64,000 nt of DNA, from assembly GCF_001499655.1 (NCBI RefSeq), contig NZ_LN879502.1:1178001-1242000 (forward strand), written 5' to 3'. The notes below the pieces were generated by a model that was not told where the DNA came from, did no database searches, and worked only from the letters and a program-made list of their open reading frames with translations. The position numbers and the translations under genes were made by a program. This document shows, piece after piece, positions 27,301 to 35,530 of this stretch (its first letter is position 1; each line of letters opens with the position of its first letter). Origin of the DNA: Candidatus Protochlamydia naegleriophila (GTDB lineage: Bacteria > Chlamydiota > Chlamydiia > Chlamydiales > Parachlamydiaceae).

Positions 27301-28563
27301 ATGCTGCTGATTCTAATCTTTGCTTTTTTAGCGGGCCTAGTAACCATTCTGTCTTATTCAATCCTTCCTGTGATCACCCCGTTGCTTCCGCCAAATGACC
27401 GTTTGGATAAAAGCCGAGCCGTAGCCATTTTGACGGGATGGCTCGTGAGTTTTGTCGCTTGTTTTACGGCTTTGACTTTATTTATGCAGCACTTTGGATT
27501 GCAGGCTACGGCTGTCAGATATACAGCTGTTTTGCTGATTGGTTTTTTTGGATTCGTTTTAGTCCTTCCAACCTTTAGCTTGCTATTTGCTAAATGTGTC
27601 GCTCTATTTACAAAGTGGAATACAGACCTGCTTTTTTCTCCAAACATTGAGGAGGAAAAAAGAGGAGGCATCTTATTAGGAGGAATGCTCGGTCTTACAT
27701 GGGCCCCCTTTGCATGGTTGATATTAGCAGCTTGTGCCACGCTCATGACGACTCAGCACGTCACAGCCGTTAGCACTCTATTGGCCTGCATTTATAGTCT
27801 AGGAGTTGGAGTCCCCTTGTTCCTTTTCGCATCAGGAACGCGCCCGTTCATTGATGAAGCACCAACTTATGTAGATTATGCTGATAAAGCTCGTCAAGTC
27901 ATTGGCGGTCTTATGATTGTAACGGCTGCGATTTTTGCCTACAATTGGGATACCTTCTTTGAGCACGCTGTCCTACATGACCTGCCCGATATGCAAATTG
28001 AAAATCAGGCTTGGGTAGACAAGCAGCTCCAACCCTTACGCTCTCCAAACCCAAGTTTTCCCAATCAAGATCAAGACCCTTTTTCAAGAATCATTTCAAC
28101 TGCTTCAGTAGACATCACGCCTGCCATTTACTTAGGGTATGAAAGGGGAAACTCTCTCATGCAAACACCTCAGCTTCTACCTGATCTGACCTACTCTTAT
28201 AACGATCGCTTCGATACAATTGGGCTGAATCAAGTGGGATTGAAGGGAAAATGGGAGGCTCACGCGAATGATATTCTTTCTCAGTCCAATACTTCCCAGT
28301 TGAAGGTCAATTTTAAAGCCGACAGAGTCTATCTTGTTCTTGGAGGAAAGAGCGAACTGCCAATCCAATTGCAATTGGATGGTAAACCTATTCCTGCGAA
28401 TTATCATTCAAGCGATGCCAATGACACAGGGGACATTTTTGTCGATAAGTCGCGCCTTTATCAGCTTCTCAATTTAAAAGGCGAAAATGGAAGGCATGAA
28501 CTTGTCTTGACAATTCCTCAAGGTATTAAAGTCTATGCTTTTACGTTTAGTGGAAAAGAGTGA
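27301..28563 (+). CDS. DipZ/CcdA-like membrane protein without redox cysteines
   Basis: The 420-residue protein has an N-terminal DsbD/CcdA-type transmembrane domain (about six helices, residues 1-220) and a C-terminal extracytoplasmic beta-rich domain (~295-420, from TPAIYLGYERG to FTFSGKE). That C-terminal domain resembles the last domain of DipZ. In DipZ a thioredoxin domain lies between these two; here only a 60-residue linker remains. The two transmembrane cysteines expected in SPC-LP and WAPC motifs are also missing: the sequences read LSYSILP (near residue 19) and LTWAPFAW (near residue 138). The start has AAGGGTGAG upstream. It therefore cannot work as a thiol electron shuttle in the usual way; its role is unknown. 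Confidence 0.75.
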   Translation: MLLILIFAFLAGLVTILSYSILPVITPLLPPNDRLDKSRAVAILTGWLVSFVACFTALTLFMQHFGLQATAVRYTAVLLIGFFGFVLVLPTFSLLFAKCVALFTKWNTDLLFSPNIEEEKRGGILLGGMLGLTWAPFAWLILAACATLMTTQHVTAVSTLLACIYSLGVGVPLFLFASGTRPFIDEAPTYVDYADKARQVIGGLMIVTAAIFAYNWDTFFEHAVLHDLPDMQIENQAWVDKQLQPLRSPNPSFPNQDQDPFSRIISTASVDITPAIYLGYERGNSLMQTPQLLPDLTYSYNDRFDTIGLNQVGLKGKWEAHANDILSQSNTSQLKVNFKADRVYLVLGGKSELPIQLQLDGKPIPANYHSSDANDTGDIFVDKSRLYQLLNLKGENGRHELVLTIPQGIKVYAFTFSGKE

Positions 28564-28709
28564 AATATCCCTTTAATCAAATGAGTTTTCTACATATAAT
28601 TAATCTGCTTATTTTGGCGTTGGTTAAAAGATGCACGTTGGAATTCAGGTAATCGTCATCTCTTGGTGATTAACCATCTTATTCACAATCCTATAAGATC
28701 CCATTTATT

Positions 28710-29750
28710 ATGAGTACTTTGCTTCCCAAACAACCCTCTGGTTGCCCTTATTTATTTCTTGCTCCTATGGAGGGAGTGGGAGACCGCAGTTTTAGACGAG
28801 CGATGGCGTCGATTGGTGGCTTTGATGAGGCTTGTACTGAATTTATGCGTGTTCCAACTAATGCTCATGTTCCGAGTTTAGCGAAACGTTATGAGGCGGA
28901 TGAGACTCATCCCATTCCTCAGGCAGCCCAGCTGATGGGATCCGATCCCGATTTAATGGCAGAGATGGCGAGAGCCGTTGCAGAGAGAGGAGCCCCTCGT
29001 ATCGACCTTAACTGCGGATGCCCGTCTAATACTGTCACGGGAAGAGGAGCTGGATCGAGTTTGTTGAAGGAGCCAGAGCATTTGTATAAAATAGCCAAGG
29101 CTTTGGTTGATGCTGTGGATATTCCAGTGACGGCTAAATTGCGATCCGGTTTTGCCGATACGGCTTTATTTAAAGACAATTTACTAGCAGCCCAAGCAAG
29201 TGGAATTAAATTTCTCACCCTTCATCCCCGCACCAAAGTCGATGGCTATGGGCCGCCTGCAAAATGGGACCTGATCGCTGAAGCTAAACAACTTCTATCT
29301 ATTCCCGTTGTTGGAAATGGCGATATCCTGACTGTCCAAGATGCTTTAAACATGCTGCAGCAAACAGGCTGTGATGCGTTGATGATTGGACGAGGAAGCG
29401 TCATCAATCCCTTCATTTTTCACGAAATTAAAGCCTCCTTTTCGGGAGAGCCCTATCACAGAACGTGGCAGGATTTTGAACGCTATATCCAAATTTTTAC
29501 GCAGGACATGATTAATATGCCAACAAAGGGGCAAATTAATAAGCTTAAACAGCTGATGAGTTTCTTGTTTAAAGGCAGCTCCTGGCTTCGCAGTAAAAAG
29601 CAGGATGTTTTAACCACGCGGTTTACAGAAGTCCAAGACTTTCTAACCTTTGCCCTCTCTCTTTATCGAGAAGGATGGGAGCAACCTAACTGGCTTGAGA
29701 CACTCGATTGTCGCGATGAGTCAAATTATTGTTCAACGAATGAATGTTAA
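28710..29750 (+). CDS. dus: tRNA-dihydrouridine synthase
   Basis: An FMN-dependent enzyme that reduces uridines in tRNA D loops. The N-terminal LAPMEGVGDRSFR motif (FMN site), the catalytic-cysteine motif LNCGCPSNTVTGRGAGSSLL opening (residues ~100-113), the TAKLRSGF strand, and the phosphate-binding VVGNGDI and LMIGRGSVINPF motifs are all visible. At 346 residues it has the usual length and resembles the DusC-like branch more than DusB, though I would not fix the subclass. It starts at ATG 28710 and stands alone between the DipZ-like gene and the DUF3309 gene. Confidence 0.93.
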   Translation: MSTLLPKQPSGCPYLFLAPMEGVGDRSFRRAMASIGGFDEACTEFMRVPTNAHVPSLAKRYEADETHPIPQAAQLMGSDPDLMAEMARAVAERGAPRIDLNCGCPSNTVTGRGAGSSLLKEPEHLYKIAKALVDAVDIPVTAKLRSGFADTALFKDNLLAAQASGIKFLTLHPRTKVDGYGPPAKWDLIAEAKQLLSIPVVGNGDILTVQDALNMLQQTGCDALMIGRGSVINPFIFHEIKASFSGEPYHRTWQDFERYIQIFTQDMINMPTKGQINKLKQLMSFLFKGSSWLRSKKQDVLTTRFTEVQDFLTFALSLYREGWEQPNWLETLDCRDESNYCSTNEC

Positions 29751-30074
29751 AGTACGTTTTTCTCTTTGACCTGCTTTCATTTCTTTTTCTGTAGGTGCAA
29801 ATTGTCGCCTTATAAGCATTATTAATGTTTCATTGCATAAATAAAAAAATTGAACGTGCTATAATTAAAAATATCGCACCCTCTCAGGGATAAACTTTGC
29901 TTTGAGCATAGGGGTATTCTGTAGAGGCCAGCTTCCTAAGTCGTTGTTTTTTGATTGTAACTATTTCTTTGTTAGTGAAATAGGGTTGATTGTAGTCGAG
30001 ATGCATGGATATGGGAAGCCTATATTCGTTCAATAGGTTGTATGGAATCTTATCATCAAACAATGGAGTAGGTT
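29751..30074. other. Intergenic region with promoter-like -10 box
   Basis: This 324-base gap precedes the DUF3309 gene. A consensus TATAAT lies at 29860-29865, about 210 bases before that gene; the matching -35 region is weak. A CTATTTC/GAAATAG hairpin occurs further down. The long leader could be regulatory, but no known RNA class is recognised. Confidence 0.4.
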
Positions 30075-30230
30075 ATGTTAAGTACTATTCTGTTAATTTT
30101 ATTGATTTTGATTTTATTAGGCGCACTGCCAACCTGGCCATATAGTGCTGGTTGGGGATATGGCCCAAGCGGTATCTTGGGTACCGTATTGATTATATTT
30201 ATTATTCTAATTTTATTGGGAAGGATCTGA
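30075..30230 (+). CDS. DUF3309-family membrane miniprotein
   Basis: A 51-residue protein: two hydrophobic stretches (residues ~1-16 and ~35-49, the second ending LILLGRI) around the conserved block GALPTWPYSAGWGYGPSG. That block is characteristic of the DUF3309 family of tiny membrane proteins found widely in proteobacteria. GGAG lies 6 bases before ATG 30075, and a strong terminator follows the stop by 20 bases, so it forms its own transcription unit. Function of the family is unknown. Confidence 0.85.
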   Translation: MLSTILLILLILILLGALPTWPYSAGWGYGPSGILGTVLIIFIILILLGRI

Positions 30231-30250
30231 TAATTGCCTAATATATTTTG

Positions 30251-30284
30251 AAGCCGGTAGCTAGATTTTGCGACCGGCTTTTTG
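30251..30284 (+). terminator. Intrinsic terminator of the DUF3309 gene
   Basis: AAGCCGGT (30251-30258) pairs with ACCGGCTT (30273-30280), followed by a T run. It lies just before the end of the convergent SDR gene. Confidence 0.85.
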
Positions 30285-30286
30285 TT

Positions 30287-31063
30287 TTATTGACGTCTGT
30301 GAATAAGGCTTGTCGATGCTTGGCACTTTGGATACAAAATAATATCGGCGATGTTGACATGGGAAGGACGAGAAGCGGCAAAGATAATGGTTTCGGCGAT
30401 GTCGGTTGCTGTCAAGGCTTCTACACCCTCGTAAACCTGATTGGCTTTCTTTTCGTCGCCCTCAAAACGAATCAAGCTAAACTCGGTTTTAGCCATTCCA
30501 GGGGAAATCAGGGAAACACGAATCGGTGTAGAGACGAGTTCCATGCGCAGAGTATCTGTTAACGCCCGTAGTGCAAATTTGGTCGCACAATACACACCTC
30601 CTCCCGGATAAGTCGAATGGCCAGAGATGCTTCCAACATTGATCACATGCCCGTCATTTGCTTTTAGCATCGATGGTAAAATCAGTCTCGTTGCTGTCAA
30701 TACTCCTTTAATATTCGTATCGAGCATTTCATTCCAGGCATCCGGCTGAATCTCCCATAGCTTGTCCAATCCTTTAACCATGCCTGCATTGTTAATCAAA
30801 ATGGTTGGCATTTCAAAAGAGCCTTGGAGCTTGATTATCTCTTCCTCAACTCTTTGATAATCAGTTATATCTGTCGCAATGAGATGGCTTTGAGTTTGAT
30901 AGCGTTCTTTTAACTCTTGCTGCAGTTGTTCGAGCCTCTCTTTGCGTCTGGCTAATAAGATGAGGCGGGCGCCCTCTTTGGCAAACAGGCGGGCCGTTTC
31001 GGCTCCAAATCCAGAGCTGGCGCCTGTAATCATGACTGTTGATTGGCTGAACAGAGATGTCAT
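30287..31063 (-). CDS. SDR-family oxidoreductase, YdfG-like
   Basis: A short-chain dehydrogenase/reductase of 258 residues, most like the NADP-dependent 3-hydroxy-acid/serine dehydrogenase YdfG. The cofactor motif TGASSGFG is at residues ~14-21 with arginines after the second strand (LLARRKERL) that favour NADP(H). NNAG follows, then the catalytic Ser of NVGSISGHS and the YxxxK of YCATK. The PGMAKTEF block is the usual post-active-site loop. Its substrate cannot be fixed from sequence. It is a single-gene unit flanked by terminator hairpins. Confidence 0.85.
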   Translation of the reverse strand: MTSLFSQSTVMITGASSGFGAETARLFAKEGARLILLARRKERLEQLQQELKERYQTQSHLIATDITDYQRVEEEIIKLQGSFEMPTILINNAGMVKGLDKLWEIQPDAWNEMLDTNIKGVLTATRLILPSMLKANDGHVINVGSISGHSTYPGGGVYCATKFALRALTDTLRMELVSTPIRVSLISPGMAKTEFSLIRFEGDEKKANQVYEGVEALTATDIAETIIFAASRPSHVNIADIILYPKCQASTSLIHRRQ

Positions 31064-31087
31064 AATGGTTCGCTCCTTTACGAGCTG

Positions 31088-31125
31088 AGGCGTTGAATCT
31101 TATCTCATCATAGGATTCAACGCCT
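31088..31125. terminator. Hairpin between SDR and kinase-like genes
   Basis: AGGCGTTGAATC (31088-31099) and GATTCAACGCCT (31114-31125) form a perfect 12-bp stem with a 14-base loop, between the stop of the upstream minus-strand gene and the start of the SDR gene. No T run follows on the minus strand. Confidence 0.55.
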
Positions 31126-31149
31126 TAGATTTACAGTTATTTTTGGAAA

Positions 31150-32334
31150 CTAGTTGCCATGCTTAACAAGTTGATCCCAGTAGTCGCGCATGTTTGAATT
31201 CAAAAAGGGACGGATGCTTTTGTAGTCTGGGCCTTGAGAAGGATATTCTGTATCAATGAAGGCAAAGACTCCCTGTTTTGTAAACGAAATGTTATCTGGG
31301 CGATAGCTGGATCCTTTTGCCCGGCTGATGATGGCATAGAGTTCATCAAGATGGGCTTCTGTAATGTCATGAGACCAGACGTGGAGGTTAGCATCCTTTG
31401 AGACTAAGTTCATATCTTTGGCTAACAGCAATGCATAATGCCTCGTATGAGAAGAGTCTAATGGAGGAGATGGGTGTTCTGGAAGAGGATAGATCCATTT
31501 AGAGGCGACTGTAAAAAAGCGAATTTTTCGACTTTTAATGATTTCATCAATTTTTTTAGCCCCTTCACATCGTTTAGCAAGCCAATGCCAGCTTGGGCGC
31601 TTTCTTTTTTCTCTCAATTCATCATCCATATAAGCTTTGACAAGGTAGCCAGACAAGAGCGGATGTCTTGCCACGTGTACGTAAGAGCGAGGTCCTTGTC
31701 TGAGGGTCTTAAAACCCGCTTTTTTAAATGTTTTTTTATTGGTCGTGACACGCTGTTTATAAAAGATCTCATCCAGTTTAGCTTTCATCGGATGATGGTC
31801 CTCAATGATGTAAGGACGTATCTTTGCTTTCACATTTTTAGGGATGACTGTATTATTTTCGAAGTCTTGGTTGATGGCTGCTGTTTGTTTTTTGCATAAG
31901 CTTGAGCATTCTTGATCGACTGCCTTTTCCCATAAGGCTGCCACAGAATGATAAGCTTTGTCTAAAAGCGCGCTTGTCTGCGCGCTATTGCCATTTTTAG
32001 CTTGGCTGTAAAGAGTATAGGCTTTTTGAAGGCCATCTGTAGCTTCTTCTACAGCAGGGGTGCTGGGAAGAGGGGCGATTGCTTGAGATGCGCGGACCCA
32101 CAGATTGTCAATATCCTGATCTGTAAATAAGCTGTCATCTGCAGACAGAAATGTTTTTGCAGCGGTGCTTTGATCTTGAAGAGAAGAGGTCAAAGAAGCC
32201 AATGCATGGATGTATTCGTCTTGCACACTTTGATCGATTGGAATTGCAAAAAGATTGGCAAGAGGCGTTGTGAGCAGAAAAAAATAGCTGACACCGGATA
32301 AAAAATACGAAGGAAGGCGCTTGAAATTAGTCAT
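31150..32334 (-). CDS. Exported kinase-like fold protein, paralogue C (long form)
   Basis: A 394-residue relative of the two proteins at 24-26 kb. It has a signal peptide (about residues 1-30), an extra N-terminal helical region (~35-165) absent from the others, then the shared core: IRPYIIEDHHPMKAKL, the FKKAGFKTLRQG block, HPLLSGYLVKAY (K233), SKWIYPLPE, the hinge-like YALLLAKDMNL (300-310), and DNISF...AFIDTE, with N348 and D361 at the 13-residue spacing of kinase catalytic loop to DFG. The catalytic-base position, five before the Asn, is Ser (343) rather than Asp, so this copy may be a pseudoenzyme. No family name is recognised. Confidence 0.6.
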   Translation of the reverse strand: MTNFKRLPSYFLSGVSYFFLLTTPLANLFAIPIDQSVQDEYIHALASLTSSLQDQSTAAKTFLSADDSLFTDQDIDNLWVRASQAIAPLPSTPAVEEATDGLQKAYTLYSQAKNGNSAQTSALLDKAYHSVAALWEKAVDQECSSLCKKQTAAINQDFENNTVIPKNVKAKIRPYIIEDHHPMKAKLDEIFYKQRVTTNKKTFKKAGFKTLRQGPRSYVHVARHPLLSGYLVKAYMDDELREKRKRPSWHWLAKRCEGAKKIDEIIKSRKIRFFTVASKWIYPLPEHPSPPLDSSHTRHYALLLAKDMNLVSKDANLHVWSHDITEAHLDELYAIISRAKGSSYRPDNISFTKQGVFAFIDTEYPSQGPDYKSIRPFLNSNMRDYWDQLVKHGN

Positions 32335-32522
32335 AAAACCCGTAACAATAAATTTCAGTTCAATTTAAAGTGGCTAGGTTTAGCATAATAGTCATTCAAC
32401 TTCAATCTGAAAATTAATCGTTTCTTTCAAAATGCCTATCAATGAGGCAGTAAGGAAGTATTTTTTTTAAATCGAGTTTCTTGGCGGGTTTTTAAGGGCA
32501 GATTTTAAAAAACATTCACGCG

Positions 32523-33323
32523 TTAGCTGGTGAGGTGTATGAGGAGTTGCTGGTGCAGGGCTTGATTCGTTGCTAAAATGCTTGAGGAAGTGGTGAAGGG
32601 TTGGTGAGGCTCTTTATAAAAAGTCAGTAAGCCCCCAGCTTCTTGAATGAGCAGTTTACCAGCTGCCCAGTCCCATGGGTGTAGGTGATTCATCCAAAAT
32701 CCATCAAGCTTACCTGCTGCCACGTAAGCTAAAGCTAATGAAGCCGAGCCTAAATTGCGTAAAGTTGCTCCAAGCCTTGTTAAATGGGCTAATTGTTCAA
32801 TTCCAAGTGTGGGATGGTCATGTACATCATAGGGAAATCCGGCTCCAATCAAGGCGTCTTCTATGAGTTGAGTGGAACTGACCTTAAGCTTTTCCCCGTT
32901 TAGATAAGAGCCTTTATCTTTTTCTGAGACAAATAATTCATTTGTAAGGGGCTGATAAATGACTCCACATAGACTTTCATTTCGGTAATAGGCGGCGATG
33001 CTTACGGCAAACAAAGGCAAATGGTGGGTAAAATTAGTCGTTCCATCTAATGGGTCAATGATCCATAGAATATTTTCTTCGTCGATGGATTGCGATAGAC
33101 CGCTTTCTTCTCCCAGAAAGGCATGAGAAGGAAATTGTTTTTGAATAGCTGCAATGATACAAGCTTCCGACTGTTTGTCGTATTCTGTGACGAAATTTTG
33201 CCTGCCGGGTTTAGCCGTAGTTTGATAAGAGGTACCAAACCCTTTTCTAATAATTTCGCCGGCTTTGAGCGCCGCTTGCATAGCAACAAAGGTCAGGGAA
33301 GACAGGTCAAAAGAAAGGGGCAT
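32523..33323 (-). CDS. suhB: Inositol monophosphatase family protein
   Basis: A Mg2+-dependent phosphatase of the IMPase/SuhB family, 266 residues. Metal-binding motifs are complete: GEESG (residues ~71-75), WIIDPLDGTTNF (~87-98) and WDWAAGKLLIQEAGG near residue 215. Substrates in the family include inositol phosphates, fructose 1,6-bisphosphate and 3'-phosphoadenosine phosphates. SuhB also has a role in rRNA transcription in other bacteria, so the gene symbol is by similarity only. It is a single gene with a minus-strand promoter upstream of 33323. Confidence 0.9.
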   Translation of the reverse strand: MPLSFDLSSLTFVAMQAALKAGEIIRKGFGTSYQTTAKPGRQNFVTEYDKQSEACIIAAIQKQFPSHAFLGEESGLSQSIDEENILWIIDPLDGTTNFTHHLPLFAVSIAAYYRNESLCGVIYQPLTNELFVSEKDKGSYLNGEKLKVSSTQLIEDALIGAGFPYDVHDHPTLGIEQLAHLTRLGATLRNLGSASLALAYVAAGKLDGFWMNHLHPWDWAAGKLLIQEAGGLLTFYKEPHQPFTTSSSILATNQALHQQLLIHLTS

Positions 33324-33501
33324 GTGATTTCTCTCATACGTTTTTGAACTAGAAACTTGAGACGGGAGTCAGAAAATGTAAAGTTGCGATGTTTTGATTC
33401 TTTCATAGCCTATCTTTTCTTGCTACTTTTATTGCCTCTATCCACGGTTGACTGAGGATTAGACGGTGTTCAAAAATAAAAAATGAAGGGTTAAACAATA
33501 G

Positions 33502-33813
33502 AATAAAGTTAACTTTCCTTATTTTAATCGCCAATCTCGATATTCAAAAGCCTTTGCTTCCTCAACATATCAAGTAATTGAGGAAAGTATTTCTTCCCTG
33601 AATGAAGAAGATCAAGAGCTGGTTTTGTATTCGCGTTATTTTGGCGAGTGCTATGCGAAGACAGGTCAAATTAAAAGAGCAAGAGCACAATATAATCATA
33701 TATTGCATTACTCTACAAATTCAGAGCTAAAAGAAAATCTTTACTTGAAGGTGCAGAAATATCAATGGCTTACCATTCTTGCTAACAAAGATGAAGACAT
33801 ACTTAAAAAATAA
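33502..33813 (+). pseudogene. TPR-like fragment without proper start
   Basis: The frame is open from just after a TAG at 33499-33501 to TAA at 33811-33813 (about 103 codons) but contains no ATG at its beginning and no ribosome-binding site; the earliest usable start would be a TTG at 33625. The product carries TPR-like helices, most clearly SRYFGECYAKTGQIKRARAQ followed by YNHILHY. It looks like the C-terminal piece of a larger TPR protein whose 5' part has been lost. A short expressed protein from the TTG cannot be excluded. Confidence 0.45.
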
Positions 33814-34367
33814 GACCTGTTGAAGAATAGTATGATATTAATGGATGTTTAATTCAAACAGGTGAATATCGATATCATTATTAGCAGCTAGGATGATGAC
33901 TTCCAGTGTCCCTCAACCCGTTATAAGAAGGTATTCACAAATTAACCGAATGGATCAATCGATCGGATTTTGTGAATACCCTTTAGTGCCCACATCACTA
34001 GTGATGCGAAAATTCTTTTAAATCTCAACTCTATCAAGATCTGTGTCATCGTGGCCTTCACCAACTTCCACTATGATTTCTAGCAAGCCGTAGCAGGATG
34101 TGGAAGGGTACTCTAATTTTATGTATAAAATATTTTAAATTTGTTGTGGGAATTAGCCTATTATTCTATTCTTAGACTAGAGTCAGCGAAAGAATGCTTA
34201 AAAGCGCATCTAAGGTGTCCAACATTCTCTTATAAATCCACTTCTTATTTTCACCCTGTGGCAATAAAGAGATGAAAGCATTCTATCATGAGAGAAAAGT
34301 CATCCTATTCAAGCTGAATGGGAAATAGACTTAGAATACAAAACTAAACATTAACAAGAGATTTAGT
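33814..34367. other. Intergenic region with long inverted repeat and palindrome
   Basis: This 554-base gap has no supported gene. It contains a long stem-loop (33930-33980) and a perfect 14-base palindrome CATCACTAGTGATG (33993-34006), both listed or discussed separately. The rest is AT-rich with scattered stops and may be gene debris linked to the preceding TPR fragment. Confidence 0.45.
33930..33980. repeat. Long inverted repeat / stem-loop
   Basis: GGTATTCACAAA (33930-33941) pairs with TTTGTGAATACC (33969-33980), extended after a small asymmetric bulge by CCGA/TCGG. The loop is about 13 bases. No T run follows directly. It could be a terminator of the TPR fragment's former transcript, a small RNA or a site for a DNA-binding protein. 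Confidence 0.5.
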
Positions 34368-34802
34368 ATGGCTTCTAGAAATCATAAACAAGAAAATGGC
34401 AGCCGAATGGCTTTCCGGATACCTGATCAACAGGTAGGTCAAGCGAGTTCTTCTCTAAGCGGACAAGGAGCAAACCCGGTCTATTGCATAAAAAATGAGG
34501 AGGAAGAGGCTCTCAAGTCCGTTTCTTTTTCTATAGCCATGGAAGACGAAGAGTTTTCTGATAAAACATTAGTCAATTCAAAACCTTATCGCGCTGCAGG
34601 CAATGGGGATGATGAGGCCGATGATGATTCTAGCGATGATGATGATTTCGATGACGATGACGACGATTACGATGACGAGGATGAAGATGAGGAGTCCGAT
34701 GATGATTCTAGCGACGAAGATGATGAGGATGAAGAAAATTTCTATTCAAATTATGCTAAATGTAATCTTCAACAATTAAGACAAATCAGAAAATGCGCTT
34801 GA
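34368..34802 (+). CDS. Highly acidic Asp/Ser-rich protein
   Basis: A 144-residue unknown protein. The first half (1-80) is polar and unremarkable. Residues ~82-125 are almost purely Asp, Glu and Ser, with runs of five or six Asp and two copies of a DDDSSD unit; the DNA repeats the same block (gatgatgattctagcga) near 34620 and 34698. A short mixed tail (NYAKCNLQQLRQIRKCA) ends the protein. There is no signal peptide or membrane segment. Such acidic tracts occur in histone-binding and nucleolar proteins of eukaryotes and in some chlamydial effectors, so host targeting is conceivable but unproven. Being low-complexity, the repeat may also be slippage-prone. Confidence 0.6.
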   Translation: MASRNHKQENGSRMAFRIPDQQVGQASSSLSGQGANPVYCIKNEEEEALKSVSFSIAMEDEEFSDKTLVNSKPYRAAGNGDDEADDDSSDDDDFDDDDDDYDDEDEDEESDDDSSDEDDEDEENFYSNYAKCNLQQLRQIRKCA

Positions 34803-34885
34803 GAAAGCCGTTTTCAATTGGCTCAAATTAAAAGCTTTAGCACTTATAAAAAAGCGGCTTTAAGTCGAAATAAGTCACGCCTTGG

Positions 34886-34911
34886 CCCCAGGCTAAAACC
34901 TGGGGTTTTTT
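34886..34911 (+). terminator. Intrinsic terminator
   Basis: CCCCAGG (34886-34892) and CCTGGGG (34899-34905) with loop CTAAAA, followed by T6 (34906-34911). It ends the transcript of the acidic protein and lies 15 bases before the methyltransferase gene. Confidence 0.9.
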
Positions 34912-34926
34912 CATGAGATTGCTCAA

Positions 34927-35454
34927 ATGGAATGGGTTCTGTTTCTTATCCTTCTCCTCTTCTTTCTGCTTAATATTTTATGGTATTCATGGCGTTATGG
35001 GATTACACCTACGCCGACCTCCTCAAAAGTTAGAAGAGCGATTCTGAAAGCTCTGCCTTTGACTGTAGATGGTAAGATAGTTGAGTTAGGATCGGGGTGG
35101 GGGCATTTGGCGCTTGCATTAGCTAAGCGTTATCCTCAGCATCCGATTGATGCTTACGAAATTTCACCCATTCCTTTTCTTATTTCATGGTTATTGATCA
35201 GGTTGAAAAAATTGAGCTGGGTGCACTTATATAGAAAAGATTTTTTTCAGGTTCCTTTAGCCAATAGCGCGCTGATTGTGTGCTATCTCTATCCAGGAGC
35301 TATGTATAAGTTGAAAGAAAAGTTTGAATGTGAATTAAAGCCCGGTACGCTGGTTTTAACTCATACCTTTGCCATTCACGGATGGACTCCTATTCACAGA
35401 TCCTATGCTGACGATCTTTACCATACACCCATTTTTATTTATCGCATGGGCTGA
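34927..35454 (+). CDS. Membrane-anchored class I SAM-dependent methyltransferase
   Basis: A 175-residue protein with an N-terminal membrane helix (residues ~3-20, VLFLILLLFFLLNILWY) and then a Rossmann methyltransferase core. The SAM-binding motif I IVELGSGWGHLALAL is at residues ~52-66 and motif II DAYEISP at ~77-83. The C-terminal half keeps the VCYLYPG and LKPGTLVLTHTF strands. It is short for a methyltransferase but appears complete. The target is unknown; the membrane anchor suggests a lipid, quinone or membrane-protein substrate. Confidence 0.75.
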   Translation: MEWVLFLILLLFFLLNILWYSWRYGITPTPTSSKVRRAILKALPLTVDGKIVELGSGWGHLALALAKRYPQHPIDAYEISPIPFLISWLLIRLKKLSWVHLYRKDFFQVPLANSALIVCYLYPGAMYKLKEKFECELKPGTLVLTHTFAIHGWTPIHRSYADDLYHTPIFIYRMG

Positions 35455-35474
35455 CATTTCAGGTTGAAATCATT

Positions 35475-35508
35475 AACGCAGAGCTTGCCTGAAGGGTGGC
35501 TCTGCGTT
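35475..35508. terminator. Hairpin between convergent genes
   Basis: AACGCAGAGC (35475-35484) and GCTCTGCGTT (35499-35508) form a perfect 10-bp stem between the methyltransferase and prfC stops. No T run is present on either strand. Confidence 0.5.
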
Positions 35509-35530
35509 GAGCCTATCGTGTGTGAACGGT

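Noticed and set aside
27354-27746. A 130-codon minus-strand open frame antisense to the DipZ-like gene
   Set aside because: The plus-strand membrane protein has a ribosome-binding site and family motifs; the antisense frame has none.
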